64,000 nucleotides of DNA from Siphonodentalium dalli (GCA_032622095.1 CP136069.1:88774618-88838617), one strand, 5' to 3'; positions 23,877 through 58,014 are shown, numbered from the stretch's first letter. The notes: generated from the sequence alone by a model not told the origin. A program made the numbers and translations.

Positions 23877-24343
23877 CAGTAATGTCCAAAGTAATTCATC
23901 ACTTAACCACAGCAAAAGTGTGTGTATTTTTTCATGATTCTAAATCCTGAAAAATTACCCATAATTATGCTGTGGTTAAAGGGTCAATTACTTTGGGCAT
24001 TACTGTAACCAATATAAGGATTTGAGGTTTAATGATAACTCAATCATCATACAGTAATGTTCAAAGCAATTGACCACTTAACCACAGCAGAATAATGGGT
24101 AATTTGAGGATTGTAAATGCTGAAAAAATACATAATTCTGCTGTGGTTAAGTGGTCAATTACTTTGGGCATTACTGTAACCAATATAAGGATTTGAGGTT
24201 TAATGATAACTCAATCCTCATACAGTAATGTCCAAACTAATTGACCACAGCAAAATTCTTGGTAAATTTTCAGGATTTCAAATCCTGAAAAATTACCAAT
24301 AATTCTGATGTGGTTAAGTGGTCAATTACTTTGGGTATTACTG
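23877..24343. repeat. Three tandem mini foldback MITEs
   Basis: Copies at 23877-24005, 24052-24175 and 24223-24343. Each begins CAGTAATGT(C/T)CAAA and ends GGG(C/T)ATTACTG with TA next to the ends. They are separated by the same AACCAATATAAGGATTTGAG linker (periods about 175 and 171 bp). Arms share CTTAACCACAGCA/TGCTGTGGTTAAG. Confidence 0.88.
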
Positions 24344-25355
24344 TAACCAATACAAGGATGTGAGGTTTAATGAGAACTCCATCCATATAACTAATAATTA
24401 TGTGTGAAAATCAAAACAAAATAAATTCCATGATGGCGTCCAATATGGACTGCCTAATTCTGCTCCAAAACATGTATATTCAATATATGGATGTTTATTG
24501 GGGGAAACCGATTATTTCAATGATATTATCATTAACTGTGATCCAAAACCCGACTTACGGGAGCGTGCGACTGTATCTTAAGCATATGTGCCTATTTAAT
24601 GAGCCAACAATTGGAATCCCAACAGAGAAGATTGGCGTGGGTCCCTTGCGCGATCTGTCCATCGAAAACTATTTAGACATCTCAAGACACGTAAGACCCA
24701 ATAAGTTAATATACAGAATAGATACATCTATTGCCTGAGTGACTAATATTTATATTTGTTACAATGAGGTCAAATAGTTGCGAAGCGAGTACCACAATTC
24801 TTTCCCTCCATAGTAAATCTTAAAACAACTTCTAAAGAATTAATAATTCACCTTATATTTGGTATGAAGCGTCCTTGGTTAACTGGAGTTCAGATTTGTT
24901 AACATCACGTCACCAAGGTAATTACTTGCGAAGCCACAGCCACAACTATTTCCCTCCATAGTAATTATCAAAACAACTTCTTAAGAACAATTGACCAGGT
25001 CAGTCGCGCAATTATTGGAAGAGCCACGGTCAATCATTTTTTTTAAACCAAATGTTACATTTAAATTATTGCTTTATTTAACCAAAACAAAAATGAGAAA
25101 ATTTAACTTTTACTACTTGCTAAATTTTATCTTTTAATTATTTTATTTAAATTTTAGTATTTACAGTATACTATGTCCAAGTCTTTATAATCTGTTGAGT
25201 GACCCCACAGTCGTTTACTTTGTTAGTAATAGTTTGAAGGATTACTTGTTTAAACGCAATTGTTATCAAAATATTTTATGTATTTTTTATCATTTCTATT
25301 TATATGTAATACCATAATCTTGGTGGCGTTACCATTTCTGACTATGGTTTTCTTG
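24344..25355. other. No supported gene
   Basis: A 112-codon ORF at 24400-24738 has no recognisable motif. A repeated stretch with CTTTCCCTCCATAGTAA (about 24800 and 24950) indicates an old duplication. Confidence 0.35.
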
Positions 25356-26614
25356 TCTTTACGTTGAAACTTGATAATTAATGAGCGTGTATATAAAGTG
25401 AGTAGATGGGCGCGAAGCGCCCGGGATGGTCGAAAAGATCGAGTGATCTTCTCCTTCACCCCATGGTTTGTTGTTGTTGGAGATGTGGCACACAGAAAAT
25501 AGTCATGTCTGAACACGGCAAAAGCGGACACAATTGGATTAATGTTATCTCTTTGATTTAATTGAATGGATGGATTATTTGGGGAAGAGCCCACGAGCTT
25601 TAATATGGGGTGTGAGGGGTGACCCGGTGGGTCCCTTTAATATATGGTTGAGCTGAGCGTGTCATTTGGTGCGCTGAAAAAGGAGCGGGGCCCGTGTTAT
25701 AATTTTAAAATAGTGTTAGTTTGTTAGTTGTTTTAAAAAAACAAACAACCAACTGCAAGGCAGAGCGTGTGATTCAATTAATGTGATTAAATGCGCCATC
25801 ATACAGCTATTCTGCTATATCCAAATGCGCAGAGACAGTATGTTTTGTTTATTTCGTTGTTTCTGGATGGGCCGCCCTACATTCCATAGCACGGGCGTAG
25901 GTGAAGACTCTGACAATTTTTTATTTATTTTTTGTGCAGAGTTGTTTGGGTTCCGATAAGTGAAGTAAATCTGAAGATTATGTACAAGATAGACTTTAAT
26001 TGTTTACGATGTGAATGGTTTTGTACAGAGATATATATGATTACATGGTTACATTCAATAGATTTTTTTGGTTTTATATTTTTGGTAATTTCTTTATTTT
26101 GTTAAAATTTGTATACATTTTGTACATTTCAGTGTGTTCTGTTCTTGAGCCGTGAGCCGCCCTACTCCCGAAGAAACGTCAGAGCGGCAAGCGGGGCGAG
26201 CATATTTTGGTATATGCTGCTCCTAACTCGTTTAGAGCTATGACCACTTATGGGTCTGTAGTTCCTGCACCCCACCCCAAGCTAGTGCTGGGTCGGTTTT
26301 CAAGCCGGATCCCGCTTGGTTGGTGTTGTTAGGTGAGTGGAATGTGTATGACATGAGCGCTAGCTTCTAATGAGCGTGTGTTTATGAGGCGCGTTTATAT
26401 ACTTGAGTGGAAATCAAATCGGGTTAAACTGGCGGATTTTTACGGACGAAATTTGATGCATAGGGTATCTCGGTATCCGCTGGGCCGATTTCCGGGTATC
26501 CGCTGGGCCGATTTCCACCATTTTTGGGGTGTTGGTGTTTGACCCCACCTGACCTTGACCTTCAAAATGGTCAATTCAAGGTCAAAGCACGGACGAAGTC
26601 GGGTCACCTTCTAG
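25356..26614 (+). mobile_element. Helitron-like element interrupted by a 977-bp insertion
   Basis: Starts TCTTTACGTTGAAACTTG like unit 5. After the insertion it continues with GAGGCGCGTTTATATACTTG and TCCGCTGGGCCGATTTCC, ending with hairpin GGACGAAGTCGGGTC and CTAG 26611-26614. It has only one copy of the TGACCTTGACC module, versus several in unit 5. Confidence 0.75.
25391..26367. mobile_element. Unclassified 977-bp insertion with 12-bp target duplication
   Basis: Flanked by TAATGAGCGTGT at 25379-25390 and 26368-26379. The undisturbed site is at about 1879-1890. It has no TIRs and no long ORF. A short GGGCGCGAAGCGCCC palindrome is near its left end. It could be a non-autonomous retroelement or a solo LTR, but TG/CA ends are not seen. 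Confidence 0.7.
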
Positions 26615-26850
26615 TATGTTATATACAGATCGACATCTCGTTGGCTAGCGCCTCGCCCGATATTAATATCACTTCGCCTCCTATGCCAGCGTATCCGGCA
26701 ACAACTTGCGCTGTAACTTATAATATACCCCATTGGGCTATCACTATGGGGTCGCCATCATTCAAGGTGAACCTAACATGTCATCATCTCATGCCAGTAG
26801 ATCTCCATTCTCATTGGTCAATATAATAGGCGAGCATGATAAGATAAAAA

Positions 26851-27359
26851 TAATGAGCGTTCCGTGTTAGTATAGTCCCGATATGATACAATAAAGAGCG
26901 TTCCTTGTTAATATAATCCCGATGTTGTAAAATAAAGAGCGTTCATTGTTAGTGTAGTCCCGATATGGTAAGTAGGGAGCGATACGTTTTAGTATAGTCC
27001 CGATGTGGTAAAATAAAGAGCAACCATTGGTAGTGTAGTCCCGATATGATAATAATAATGAGCATTCCTTGTTGGAATAGTCCCGATGTGATAAAATAAA
27101 GAGCATTCCGTGTTGCTATAGTCCCGATGTGGTCAAATAAAGAGCGTTCCTTGTTAGTATAGTCCCGATATGATCAAATAAAGAGCGTTCCTTGTTAGTA
27201 TATAGTCCCGATATGGTCAAATAAAGAGCGATCCTTGTTAGTATAGTCCCGATATGATAATATTAACAGCGTTCCTTGTTAGTATATAGTCCCGATATGG
27301 TCAAATAAAGAGCATTCCTTGTTAGTATAGTCCAGATATGGTAAAATAAAGAGCGTTTA
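26851..27359. repeat. 41-bp satellite array, about 12 copies
   Basis: Consensus unit contains AATAAAGAGCGTTCCTTGTT followed by AGTATAGTCCCGATATGGTC. Unit length varies 40-44 bp. Isolated relatives occur near 3590, 5175 and 35105. Confidence 0.92.
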
Positions 27360-28640
27360 CCTCATTCATGTGCACTCACAGTGTGAAAATGTGCAAAAAT
27401 ATATATAAGTATGTAAAAACATCACGACCAAGAAGAACATGAAGAAAATATAACAACTCTGTTCTTTTATTCATTATAAATAGTTGTTATTTTATTAATT
27501 ATTAATAGTTGTTATTTTATTCATTATTAATATTTGTTATTTTAATCATTACTAATTATAGCCAATGTTGAAATGCCGATCTATATATATGGAACATAGA
27601 ACACAGGCCACTAATCTGTTGTTGATTGTTGGGTATATTTCACAATAAAAAAATTCATACAATATATGTCGATGGTTGAACCCATACTGTTGCCTAAACA
27701 AAAATGTTAGTGATTTATGAACACACATCGCTATTCGTGTAATAAGTTTAAATATTTCAGTCTGAATAGGAATTTCAGAATATTTTCCAATGCTTTGACC
27801 TTTTCCAATGTTTATAGTCAGTGTTTATTAAACGTAGGTATACCGCGTATCTTATTGGACTAATTGGACTTTTATCGGTATTCCACTGTTTACATAGCAA
27901 TGGTTTTGACAGGCGAAATCTCATTCTTGGAGCTAATTGAAGACTTATTATAAACGAAAATATGAACAAATCAATCTAATTTTTCATAATTTTTTTAAAA
28001 ATATTTGTTTGACATACTTTTACGTTATTTCGTATGAACCCAATTTGAAGGCCTCGAGTCCCTTTACGATTTTTCCAACCAATATTTCTCGAAATACGTT
28101 GTATTTAAAGCTTATTATGTTGCCTATTTTACATCGAATGTATACGGCAACCGTCCTCATTTTTGTGTGTGGTAATTTGGTTCAACATAGGGGCGTTTTT
28201 CTTTGGACAATTTCATCATGGCAACTGGAATTCATCAGAATTTCGGAATTTGTTCTGGTTCAAAAGGGTGTGCATGGTGCAGTTGGAAATTCGAAGTTGG
28301 ACGCTCCTCCAAACTAACCCCCTTTATATTGACGTCGCTGATAAAGACACCGGTTATGAACTGCCGGATAATGACAAAAGTCTGCTATTTATTTCTGAGT
28401 GCAGAACTGCAGATCCGACGGCTTTCAGACACAGGTCCCCAGAACAAAATTTGACCCCACCCCCTATGATACTTAATCCTATAGAAAGGTATCCAACTTG
28501 GCCCGGCCTAATTTTTTTATTAGTTTTACAATGTCCACAATCAGGTTAAAATACACCAAAATAATTTTTGTAACATAAATGCCTCATATATAGTTAGAAA
28601 GATATGTTATTACTCTTCAATTTGATGCATCCCCTGTAAA
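27360..28640. other. AT-rich, no supported gene
   Basis: Overlapping ORFs at about 27937-28549 show no known motif and no splice-like continuation. A TAGTTGTTATTTTATT repeat occurs at about 27480-27545. Confidence 0.4.
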
Positions 28641-28646
28641 AATTGG

Positions 28647-29018
28647 TTAAGAAAAACTCTGGAAGTCGAGGAAGTCACCCATCAAAGCTCAGATTTGTTA
28701 GATATCGATTTTAGAAATCTATTATTTTTCATTATCGGGAATACTATCTGGCCCAGAGCTCAGTCAAAATTGCGTTAAAATTACCATTTGATTTTAGAGT
28801 TATTCATCCTTGTCTGTTTGAATATATTTGGAGTACACATCCAGAGCAGATTACGGCAGTTATTAGTACTCATCTCGAGAACATAACAAATTTGAAAAAT
28901 CAATATCTAATAACTCTGAGCTTTGTTTGATGGGTTCCTCGACTCGAATCAAATATTTTTGACCCCCGAAGCCATTGAAATAGTAATTGAGAGGAGTTTT
29001 ATCGGGTTGAGTACCTTT
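28647..29018. mobile_element. TIR element, AAAGGTAC family, copy 2 (left end missing)
   Basis: Right end ATCGGGTTGAGTACCTTT. The interior has CATCAAAGCTCAGATTTGTT and TTCCTCGACTCGAATCAAAT. It is inverted relative to copy 3 at 29819-30302. Confidence 0.6.
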
Positions 29019-29407
29019 AATTGTGTGTTATCACTTATTCGAATTTGTGATATCATATATTCATTTTGTGATAGTAATAATTCGGATGAATGACTATTTA
29101 TTTTTATTATAATTATGACTATCTTTTTTCGTTCCCCAATACCGCTATTGTATAGCGATAATTTCCTGACCATCGGATCAGCAACAGTTTGGTCCGATGT
29201 CATACCAATATATACTTCCCTTTCTCGCATACTGCGCATGCATGTCCGTAAAAAAGCCGGACGATTTATTATACAAAATGGTTCCTTCTTTATTCTTGTT
29301 ACTAGTGGCCTACACGTGGTTTCATTTCATAATGAATTGTGCTTTTTAAATAAAAAGCATGTCTTATAATAAACCTGTTATCGCTGCATTGAATCGTTTG
29401 ATCCGGC

Positions 29408-29473
29408 GATCTGACCCAACAGGAGTGTTTCACATCACTTAAAAGTTATGTGAAACACTCCTGTAGGGTGATC
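29408..29473. ncRNA. miRNA-sized hairpin (candidate, unproven)
   Basis: 66-nt stem-loop: arm GACCCAACAGGAGTGTTTCA continuing CAT, loop of about 12 nt, then ATGTGAAACACTCCTGTAGG. A 17-bp core is perfect, extended by ACCC/GGGT and GATC/GATC with single mismatches. It could also be a tiny foldback TE. Confidence 0.3.
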
Positions 29474-29818
29474 AAATAGAAATGGAGAATAATCTTGCTC
29501 AAAGTAGTTATTTGATACGAATATTAATCAAAATTGACGATACACACCGTCATTCTTATATATTAATTAAATGAGATAAGTCTCGAGGGCGAAATCATTT
29601 GTGTTAGATTATCGCCAATAGTTGCGTCCCGAATCGACATGTAAATATTTACAAACGGGCGTTGTTCACACGATGTTTTCTATGGGAGTGGTATGGTAGA
29701 TTTCTTTGAAAATTTCGGCGATGTTAGTGGAATGCTACATTCCCCAGGCTGGCATAGCACCTGAGTACTAACTTATCAATTACACACACCTGAACAAGTC
29801 CATAAATAATATGTCTTT

Positions 29819-30302
29819 AAAGGTACTCAATCCGAACAGAGGGTCCCCATCTCAACAGATTCCAACAACGACAATCCGATCAGAGGGTCCTATATTACTA
29901 TTTCTTTGGCTTTGGGGGTAAAAAATATTTGATTCGAGTCGAGGAACCCATCAAACAAAGCTCAGAGTTATTAGATATTGATTTTTGAAATGTGTTATGT
30001 TCTCGAGATGAGTACTAATAATTGCCGTCAATTTCGTATCCTGCTCGAGATTTGTACACCAAAACTCTATTCAAACAGATAAGGATGGATAACTCTAAAA
30101 TCAAGTGGTAATAATAACGCAATTTTGCCTGAGATCTGGGCCAGAAAGTATTCCCGATAATGAAAAATAATAGATTTCTAAAATCGATATCTAACAAATC
30201 TGAGCTTTGATGGGTGACTTCCTCGACTCGAATCAAATATTTTTGACCCCCGAAGCCATTGAAATAGTAATTGAGAGGAGTTTTATCGGATTCAATACCT
30301 TT
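29819..30302. mobile_element. TIR element, AAAGGTAC family, copy 3
   Basis: Starts AAAGGTACTCAATCCGA and ends ATCGGATTCAATACCTTT. The two halves are themselves partly inverted copies (CTCGACTCGAATCAAATATT and its complement). Confidence 0.7.
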
Positions 30303-30428
30303 AATACATTTCAAAGACAACTTTGCCTTTCCACATTTAGGTGTGCTGGGTACCCAGCTGTACAAAAAGGTGTTTTGGATACACAGCTTGACCTTTGCAT
30401 TGTTTTGAGCACAGAATTGTGGAAGAAA

Positions 30429-31060
30429 TATCGCTAATGATATCATAAAATTATTTTAAGATATCATAAATCGAATATATGATATCACAAAATAGAAAGC
30501 ATTTAGTGATATCATTAATTCGATTTTATAATATCAATAACAATTTTATGATATCACTAAATTCATATTCAAACTGAATATATGATATAATAAAATCGAT
30601 ATGTGATATCACTAAATACTTACAATTTTACGATATCATATATTCGGTTTTGTGACATCATGTATTCATTTTGTGATATCACAAAATAGGAAATAAATGG
30701 CTGATAAATGGAATAATTTAGCTATACCATTTTCTATTTATTGATATCACAAAATGAATTAGTGATATCACAAATTAAATTTGATGTATTCACAAAAGGA
30801 ATTTATGATATCGCAATACTGAATTATTGATATAACTAAATGCTTACTATTTTGTAATGTCAATAAATCGATTTTGTGATATCAAAAAGATGAGTTTATG
30901 ATATCACAAAATATCACAAATTGGAATTAGTGATATCTTTAAATCATTTTGTGATAGATATCATAAAATATTTAATGATATCATATATTCGATTTTGTGA
31001 TATCATATATTCATTTAGTTATATGACAAAATTTACTATTAATATCACAAAATAGGTAAT
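30429..31060. repeat. GATATCA-rich degenerate satellite
   Basis: About 17 GATATC hexamers in 630 bp in contexts TTxGTGATATCAxAAAAT and TATGATATCA, with irregular 20-45 bp spacing. The palindromic motif lets many short hairpins form. Confidence 0.8.
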
Positions 31061-31319
31061 AAATAGAACGGCGCCCCATCGGTTTATGTCCATATATAGT
31101 TGGGCACATGTTTGAAGAAAAAAACTCGCTATTGTGATATATGCATATATCGGCTTATTAGTTTATGTCAATTAATATGTCCTTGTCCCCAAACGCATCT
31201 GTTTGCCCTTTGAGATGGCGCGGGATTTCTGGTCCTCTTGTTGTCTTTGTCTGGACAAAAAGCATTCCGGCAGGCTCTAACTGTTAATTTCGGCACAAAG
31301 AGACTTCACGGATGACCGG
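31061..31319. other. Spacer before the ZMYND19 promoter
   Basis: GC content rises compared with the satellite. No other feature seen. Confidence 0.4.
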
Positions 31320-31558
31320 CGAAACATATGGCGCGCACGTGCCAGTTGTAAACATAACCTTTGACCTAATGCGGAAGTATGGTATTATAGGATTTTGATT
31401 GGCTAGAATAAGACCTCATTCCCACGTGTATCACCGCCTCTAATGATAACAAAGCGAGTTCAGACTTTATACGAATAATAAATATCGATGCATTGTGGAA
31501 AGTCATAGTCGAGATCAAACGGGATTCCGGTGGTGGAATTATCCCGAAAACTTCAGTA
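31320..31558 (+). promoter_or_regulatory. Putative ZMYND19 promoter and 5'UTR
   Basis: In the 240 bp before the start codon I see two E-boxes CACGTG (31336 and 31423), an ETS-type GCGGAAGT (31371) and an inverted CCAAT box (GATTGGCT, 31397). There is no clear TATA box. A six-codon upstream ORF, 31488-31508 (ATG..TAG), would lie in the 5'UTR if transcription starts before it. The site functions are inferred from motifs only. Confidence 0.45.
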
Positions 31559-54130
<22,572 letters not shown>

Positions 54131-54255
54131 CATCAACACTGCTTAGCTTTTCTGCATTTGTTCGTATAAATTTCGTGCCACATTGGGAAATGCTGCAATT
54201 CTTGGAGAATGGAAGTTTTTTGATGTTTTACAAATGTTTTTAATGAAATACTTAA

Positions 54256-54792
54256 CCCTTTCATAATGGGAGTTGTGCTGATGCAGCATTAAAGATCTTG
54301 TGCCAGTCCATTCTCTTGTATATGCGAGTCTCCCATAGGAAACCTCACATATATAAGAGAATGCACCCGGCTTACAAGGTCAAGGTAAATCCCTTTTATA
54401 AGAGAATGCATGGGCACGTGTTTTTTGCCAGGAACAAGCCTAGAGGTTTCAAATTGGTTATTAGTGATAAGTTGACATGCTATGAGGGAGAAGTAACAAT
54501 GGCTAACAGTTCAATTACACCCCAACATCACCCTTCTATGATAAGTATCGTGCAACACAAGAGCCCATTTATTAAACTATTAATAGTGAGTAAGAACACC
54601 ATTATAATCAGTAAATATACTTTGATTATGCTGTGGGGACATATGCATATTGGTACATGAGAGATAAATCACTTCTCCCTGGGACAAAATAGGGAGAGGT
54701 GGCACATTTGAGGGAGAACATATATCTCAAGTCGCCCTCTTGGCAGGTCCTTGGTTTTCGCAAAATTTGAGGAAGCTCCAGTCATGGAAGGG
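54256..54792. mobile_element. piggyBac-like MITE just downstream of ZMYND19, with insert
   Basis: TTAA|CCCTTTCATAATGGGA ... CCAGTCATGGAAGGG|TTAA. Contains TCTCTTGTATATGCGAGTCT and the nested GGACCAGCC-type repeat (54430-54755). Same family as 9055-9792. Confidence 0.72.
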
Positions 54793-55100
54793 TTAATGTG
54801 TCTCATAACCTTCAGCATTTAGTTCAGGCCTAGTAATTTATCACATTTGTCTCATTCCTGTTTTCAAAATAGCTTGATGATTACATGAAATACCTATATA
54901 CTCAGTCCATGTGTCTCGGAAATAACTCGTTGAAATCATAGAGTTTATCATCTCAGAAGAAAACAAGTTTCGCTTGCAACATTAAGAAGTGGGATCTGTG
55001 GTAGTCCTTTACTGATATTGTTAAAATTAAGAGCGCTTGTGTCACTTTTGTTCGGAAAGTTGAAAACGGCTGATCAATTTCAATGGGTTTGATATACTAA

Positions 55101-55336
55101 ATGGATTCTCCCACCCTGTTATAAAAGGAAATATTGTAATGGTCTACTATTCATTTGGAGGGGTTGTTCAGGAAAAATGAACAGACGATTGTATGTCAAA
55201 AAGATAAAGCAAGTGCAGAAGTATTCATATTCTTCGGTGGGAAATGTTCAGTATTAATGATGGTTGTTTGTTGATTTTATTGTCTGAACATTTCTCAATG
55301 GAACTACTCATCAATGAGTATATAGTATAGAAAGGG
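55101..55336. mobile_element. piggyBac-like MITE, right part
   Basis: Right end GTATAGAAAGGG|TTAA. The interior GGATTCTCCCACCCTGTTAT and GAACATTTC match 57517-57955. The left TTAA end is not seen. Confidence 0.55.
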
Positions 55337-55841
55337 TTAAACATAAGGGTATTTATTCCATATATTAGTATTTTCGTTTATTTATCTATTGTACCTATTT
55401 TGATCACTGAAACATGATAAAAGTGAGAAATTACTGTCTCTAATACAAATGTGTTCATGAATATTTAATTTAAATTTAGATGCTGTCACAGTTAAAGACC
55501 CAAAATAACTTAGTTTCTATAAGACGCAATTCGACAATGAATTTGTTTGGAAACCGAGTGTAATTTTCTTATAAGTTCATAAACAAAAGATTGATTCTTT
55601 GATGTTACAGCCATTAGCATCTCAGATTCCATTAGCGATAAAATGCCTGCCGGCAAATATCAGCACCATATATATTTTGCCATGCAGAAGTAGGACTTTT
55701 ACTTTCTGATGTCATCAGATTACTGTTAGTTTGTTAGTGAATTTGTGGGTTTCCCTCTAAATCTTCTGGTAATATTGAAATGAAATTGTAACAAAATTGG
55801 TATCCATAATAGTTTAGTTTTCAGGAATTGGTACTCAGCTT

Positions 55842-56232
55842 AAAGGTACACAAACCGATTTGATGGTCCCTGTATCATCAGATTCCAACAACAACAACAT
55901 TTCTTCAAAAGACGCTTTAGTTATCAAAATTAATTAATTACCAAATAATAATGCTAACCACTGTCAAATCTAGTATAACATTTTTCAAAACTTGTCATAT
56001 ATCAATATTTTGGTCAATGCAATTTGGTATTGAGAGTACATGTCGGTCGGCTCGTTCAATATTTGCTAGGCCGCCACATATTTCAGGTGGCGAAAAATAA
56101 CAGATTTCAAAATTTGATATCTGATTACTCTGAGCTTTGATGGGTGGGTTCCTCGACTCGAATAAAATATGTTTTACCCCCGAAGCCAAAGAAATAGCAA
56201 TTTAGGAGCATTAATTCAGATTACGTATCTTT
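55842..56232. mobile_element. TIR element, AAAGGTAC family, copy 5
   Basis: Left end AAAGGTACACAAACCGATTT, AAC microsatellite, right end AGATTACGTATCTTT. Inverted orientation relative to copy 1. Confidence 0.68.
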
Positions 56233-56239
56233 AAAATTT

Positions 56240-57076
56240 ATTATTTTAGCACCTGAACACGCTATAACAAGTTCTGGGAACTCTGACAGCATATTTAAAT
56301 CTATTGTTTGACAAATATTTAGCACTGAATTAGTTCTTGTCCATGGTTTGTAGTATAGGGTTTGCAGGTTCACAAAATTTGTATTTGGCTACATTTAGTA
56401 CCAGGGTACAAAGGATTGTCAATGTGGTCAACATAGCATGTAATAACTTAAAAAGTTGCTGTGTAAATGGATTTTTGAGCAGCATTGACGGCCGCTATGA
56501 GAGACTCAAACATGTTTTCAGTAGGTGCAATGTCCATTGTCCAAGGTATGTACAGAATTATTCCAAGAATCAGGAAACTCATTTATGCCAATCTTTTTGC
56601 CCGAGTCCTTCCTCAGTACAAATGAATACAAGATTACATGGAACTAGATTGACTATTACATTGAACAAAATTACCGTGGCATTGTCTCAGCAGCAACATT
56701 GCTTTTCATTAGCTTCAGAGATAATAAGTTTATTGAAACCTTATGAGAATTTAAGCAACGAACACTCAATTGAGGCTGTGCTTCCATAAATCTGAAACAT
56801 ATATATATAGGGTCTACGTTGATTCAAGTTTATCTTTTGTCTCCATGAAAACTGTTAAAATCAACTGATAATGTTCAATTCAGAGTTGACCAAACTGGTA
56901 GTCTGAATCTGGATATCCAAATACCAATTTTTCTAAACCTGATTACCTTAGCCCTTAAAACCATGGAAACGACCAATTCATCTTTAACATGTAACATGTT
57001 CAATATCCCAAAACTCTTAAATCAACTTTTGTAGTGTATTCATGCCATTTGGCATGTATTTGGCAAAATACCAGTC
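56240..57076. other. Intergenic, no supported gene
   Basis: A 150-codon + strand ORF (56337-56789) has no recognisable motif and no similarity by eye to any family. It is treated as chance. Confidence 0.35.
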
Positions 57077-57516
57077 TTACTTTGCTGATGCTGATGTGCA
57101 GCTCCCGTCATGAAAGGGTAAAAAGGTCAAATCTGACTGTCTGTCGAAAGGAAAGCTTTGAAGTATGTCTCCGCCATCATTTTCGTACTTTGGAAGTTTG
57201 ATAAAATATCTTCGCTCTTCTTTCACTGGTGAGTTTTGCACTGTAAAACTGTCAAACTCTATGGTGTACATATTCAGCAGTAAGTCCAAACTATCCCGAG
57301 TCTTGTGTTCTGGCACGTTAGACCTGTTTGCAACTCTAAGCACTGACACCATTGATAAATCATTATTCATAATTGATCATCAAGATACATTCCCACATAG
57401 GTGTGTTGTACACTGATAATGGCATTTATTTAGCATTTGACATCTGTATCACATTTCATTACCCTTTTTATCTCATAAGTTTTTCAGTTGTTACCAGCAA
57501 TTTAAAAATTCATTAA

Positions 57517-57955
57517 CCCTTTCTTTACTAAATAGATTCTTCCATCCAGTTATATAAGTATACAGCGGAATGGTCTATTATCTATTTCGAGAGATGTTCA
57601 GGAAATAAAAGAAGACGACAGATAATACATGTTCAGAAGGATTCCCATTCTTTGGTGGGAATGCCTGTTGCCATTTGTTGAACTTTTTATATGAACATTT
57701 CCTGAGGGAATTACAATAATGCCCTAAATAATCAACTCCTTACCCACAGCAGAATTATGGGTAATTTTTCACGATTTAGTCGGAAATATGGCTTGTTGCC
57801 ATTTATTGGAAAGCTCTAACAGAGCTTTCCGATGAAATGCAACAAGCCATATTTCCGACTAAATCCTGAAAGTTACCCATAATTATGCTGTGGTTAAGGA
57901 GTCAATTATTTAGGGCATCACTGTACACATCAATGAGTATTTAGTAAAGAAAAGG
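57517..57955. mobile_element. piggyBac-like MITE with a foldback MITE inside
   Basis: TTAA|CCCTTTCTTTACTAAATAG ... TATTTAGTAAAGAAAAGG|TTAA. The foldback MITE 57714-57923 lies near its right end. Confidence 0.8.
57714..57923. mobile_element. Foldback MITE nested in the piggyBac-like MITE
   Basis: TA|CAATAATGCCCTAAATAATC ... TTAGGGCATCACTG|TA. Near-perfect arms around AAAGCTCTAACAGAGCTTT. Confidence 0.9.
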
Positions 57956-58014
57956 TTAACAGTTGAAATCAATTCTGTGGCAAAAAAGGAGATCTTAATA
58001 TTATCCAAGCCATA

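Noticed and set aside
24400-24738. 112-codon + strand ORF
   Set aside because: No recognisable domain and no conserved-looking context.
26851-27359. CRISPR-like repeats
   Set aside because: Units are contiguous tandem copies without unique spacers, in animal DNA.
31493-31558. N-terminal extension of ZMYND19
   Set aside because: The upstream in-frame stretch begins at TTG, not ATG. The family starts at the MSGFKLG methionine.
56337-56789. 150-codon + strand ORF downstream of ZMYND19
   Set aside because: No motif, no splice partners, and no similarity recognised; it lies in repeat-rich intergenic DNA.
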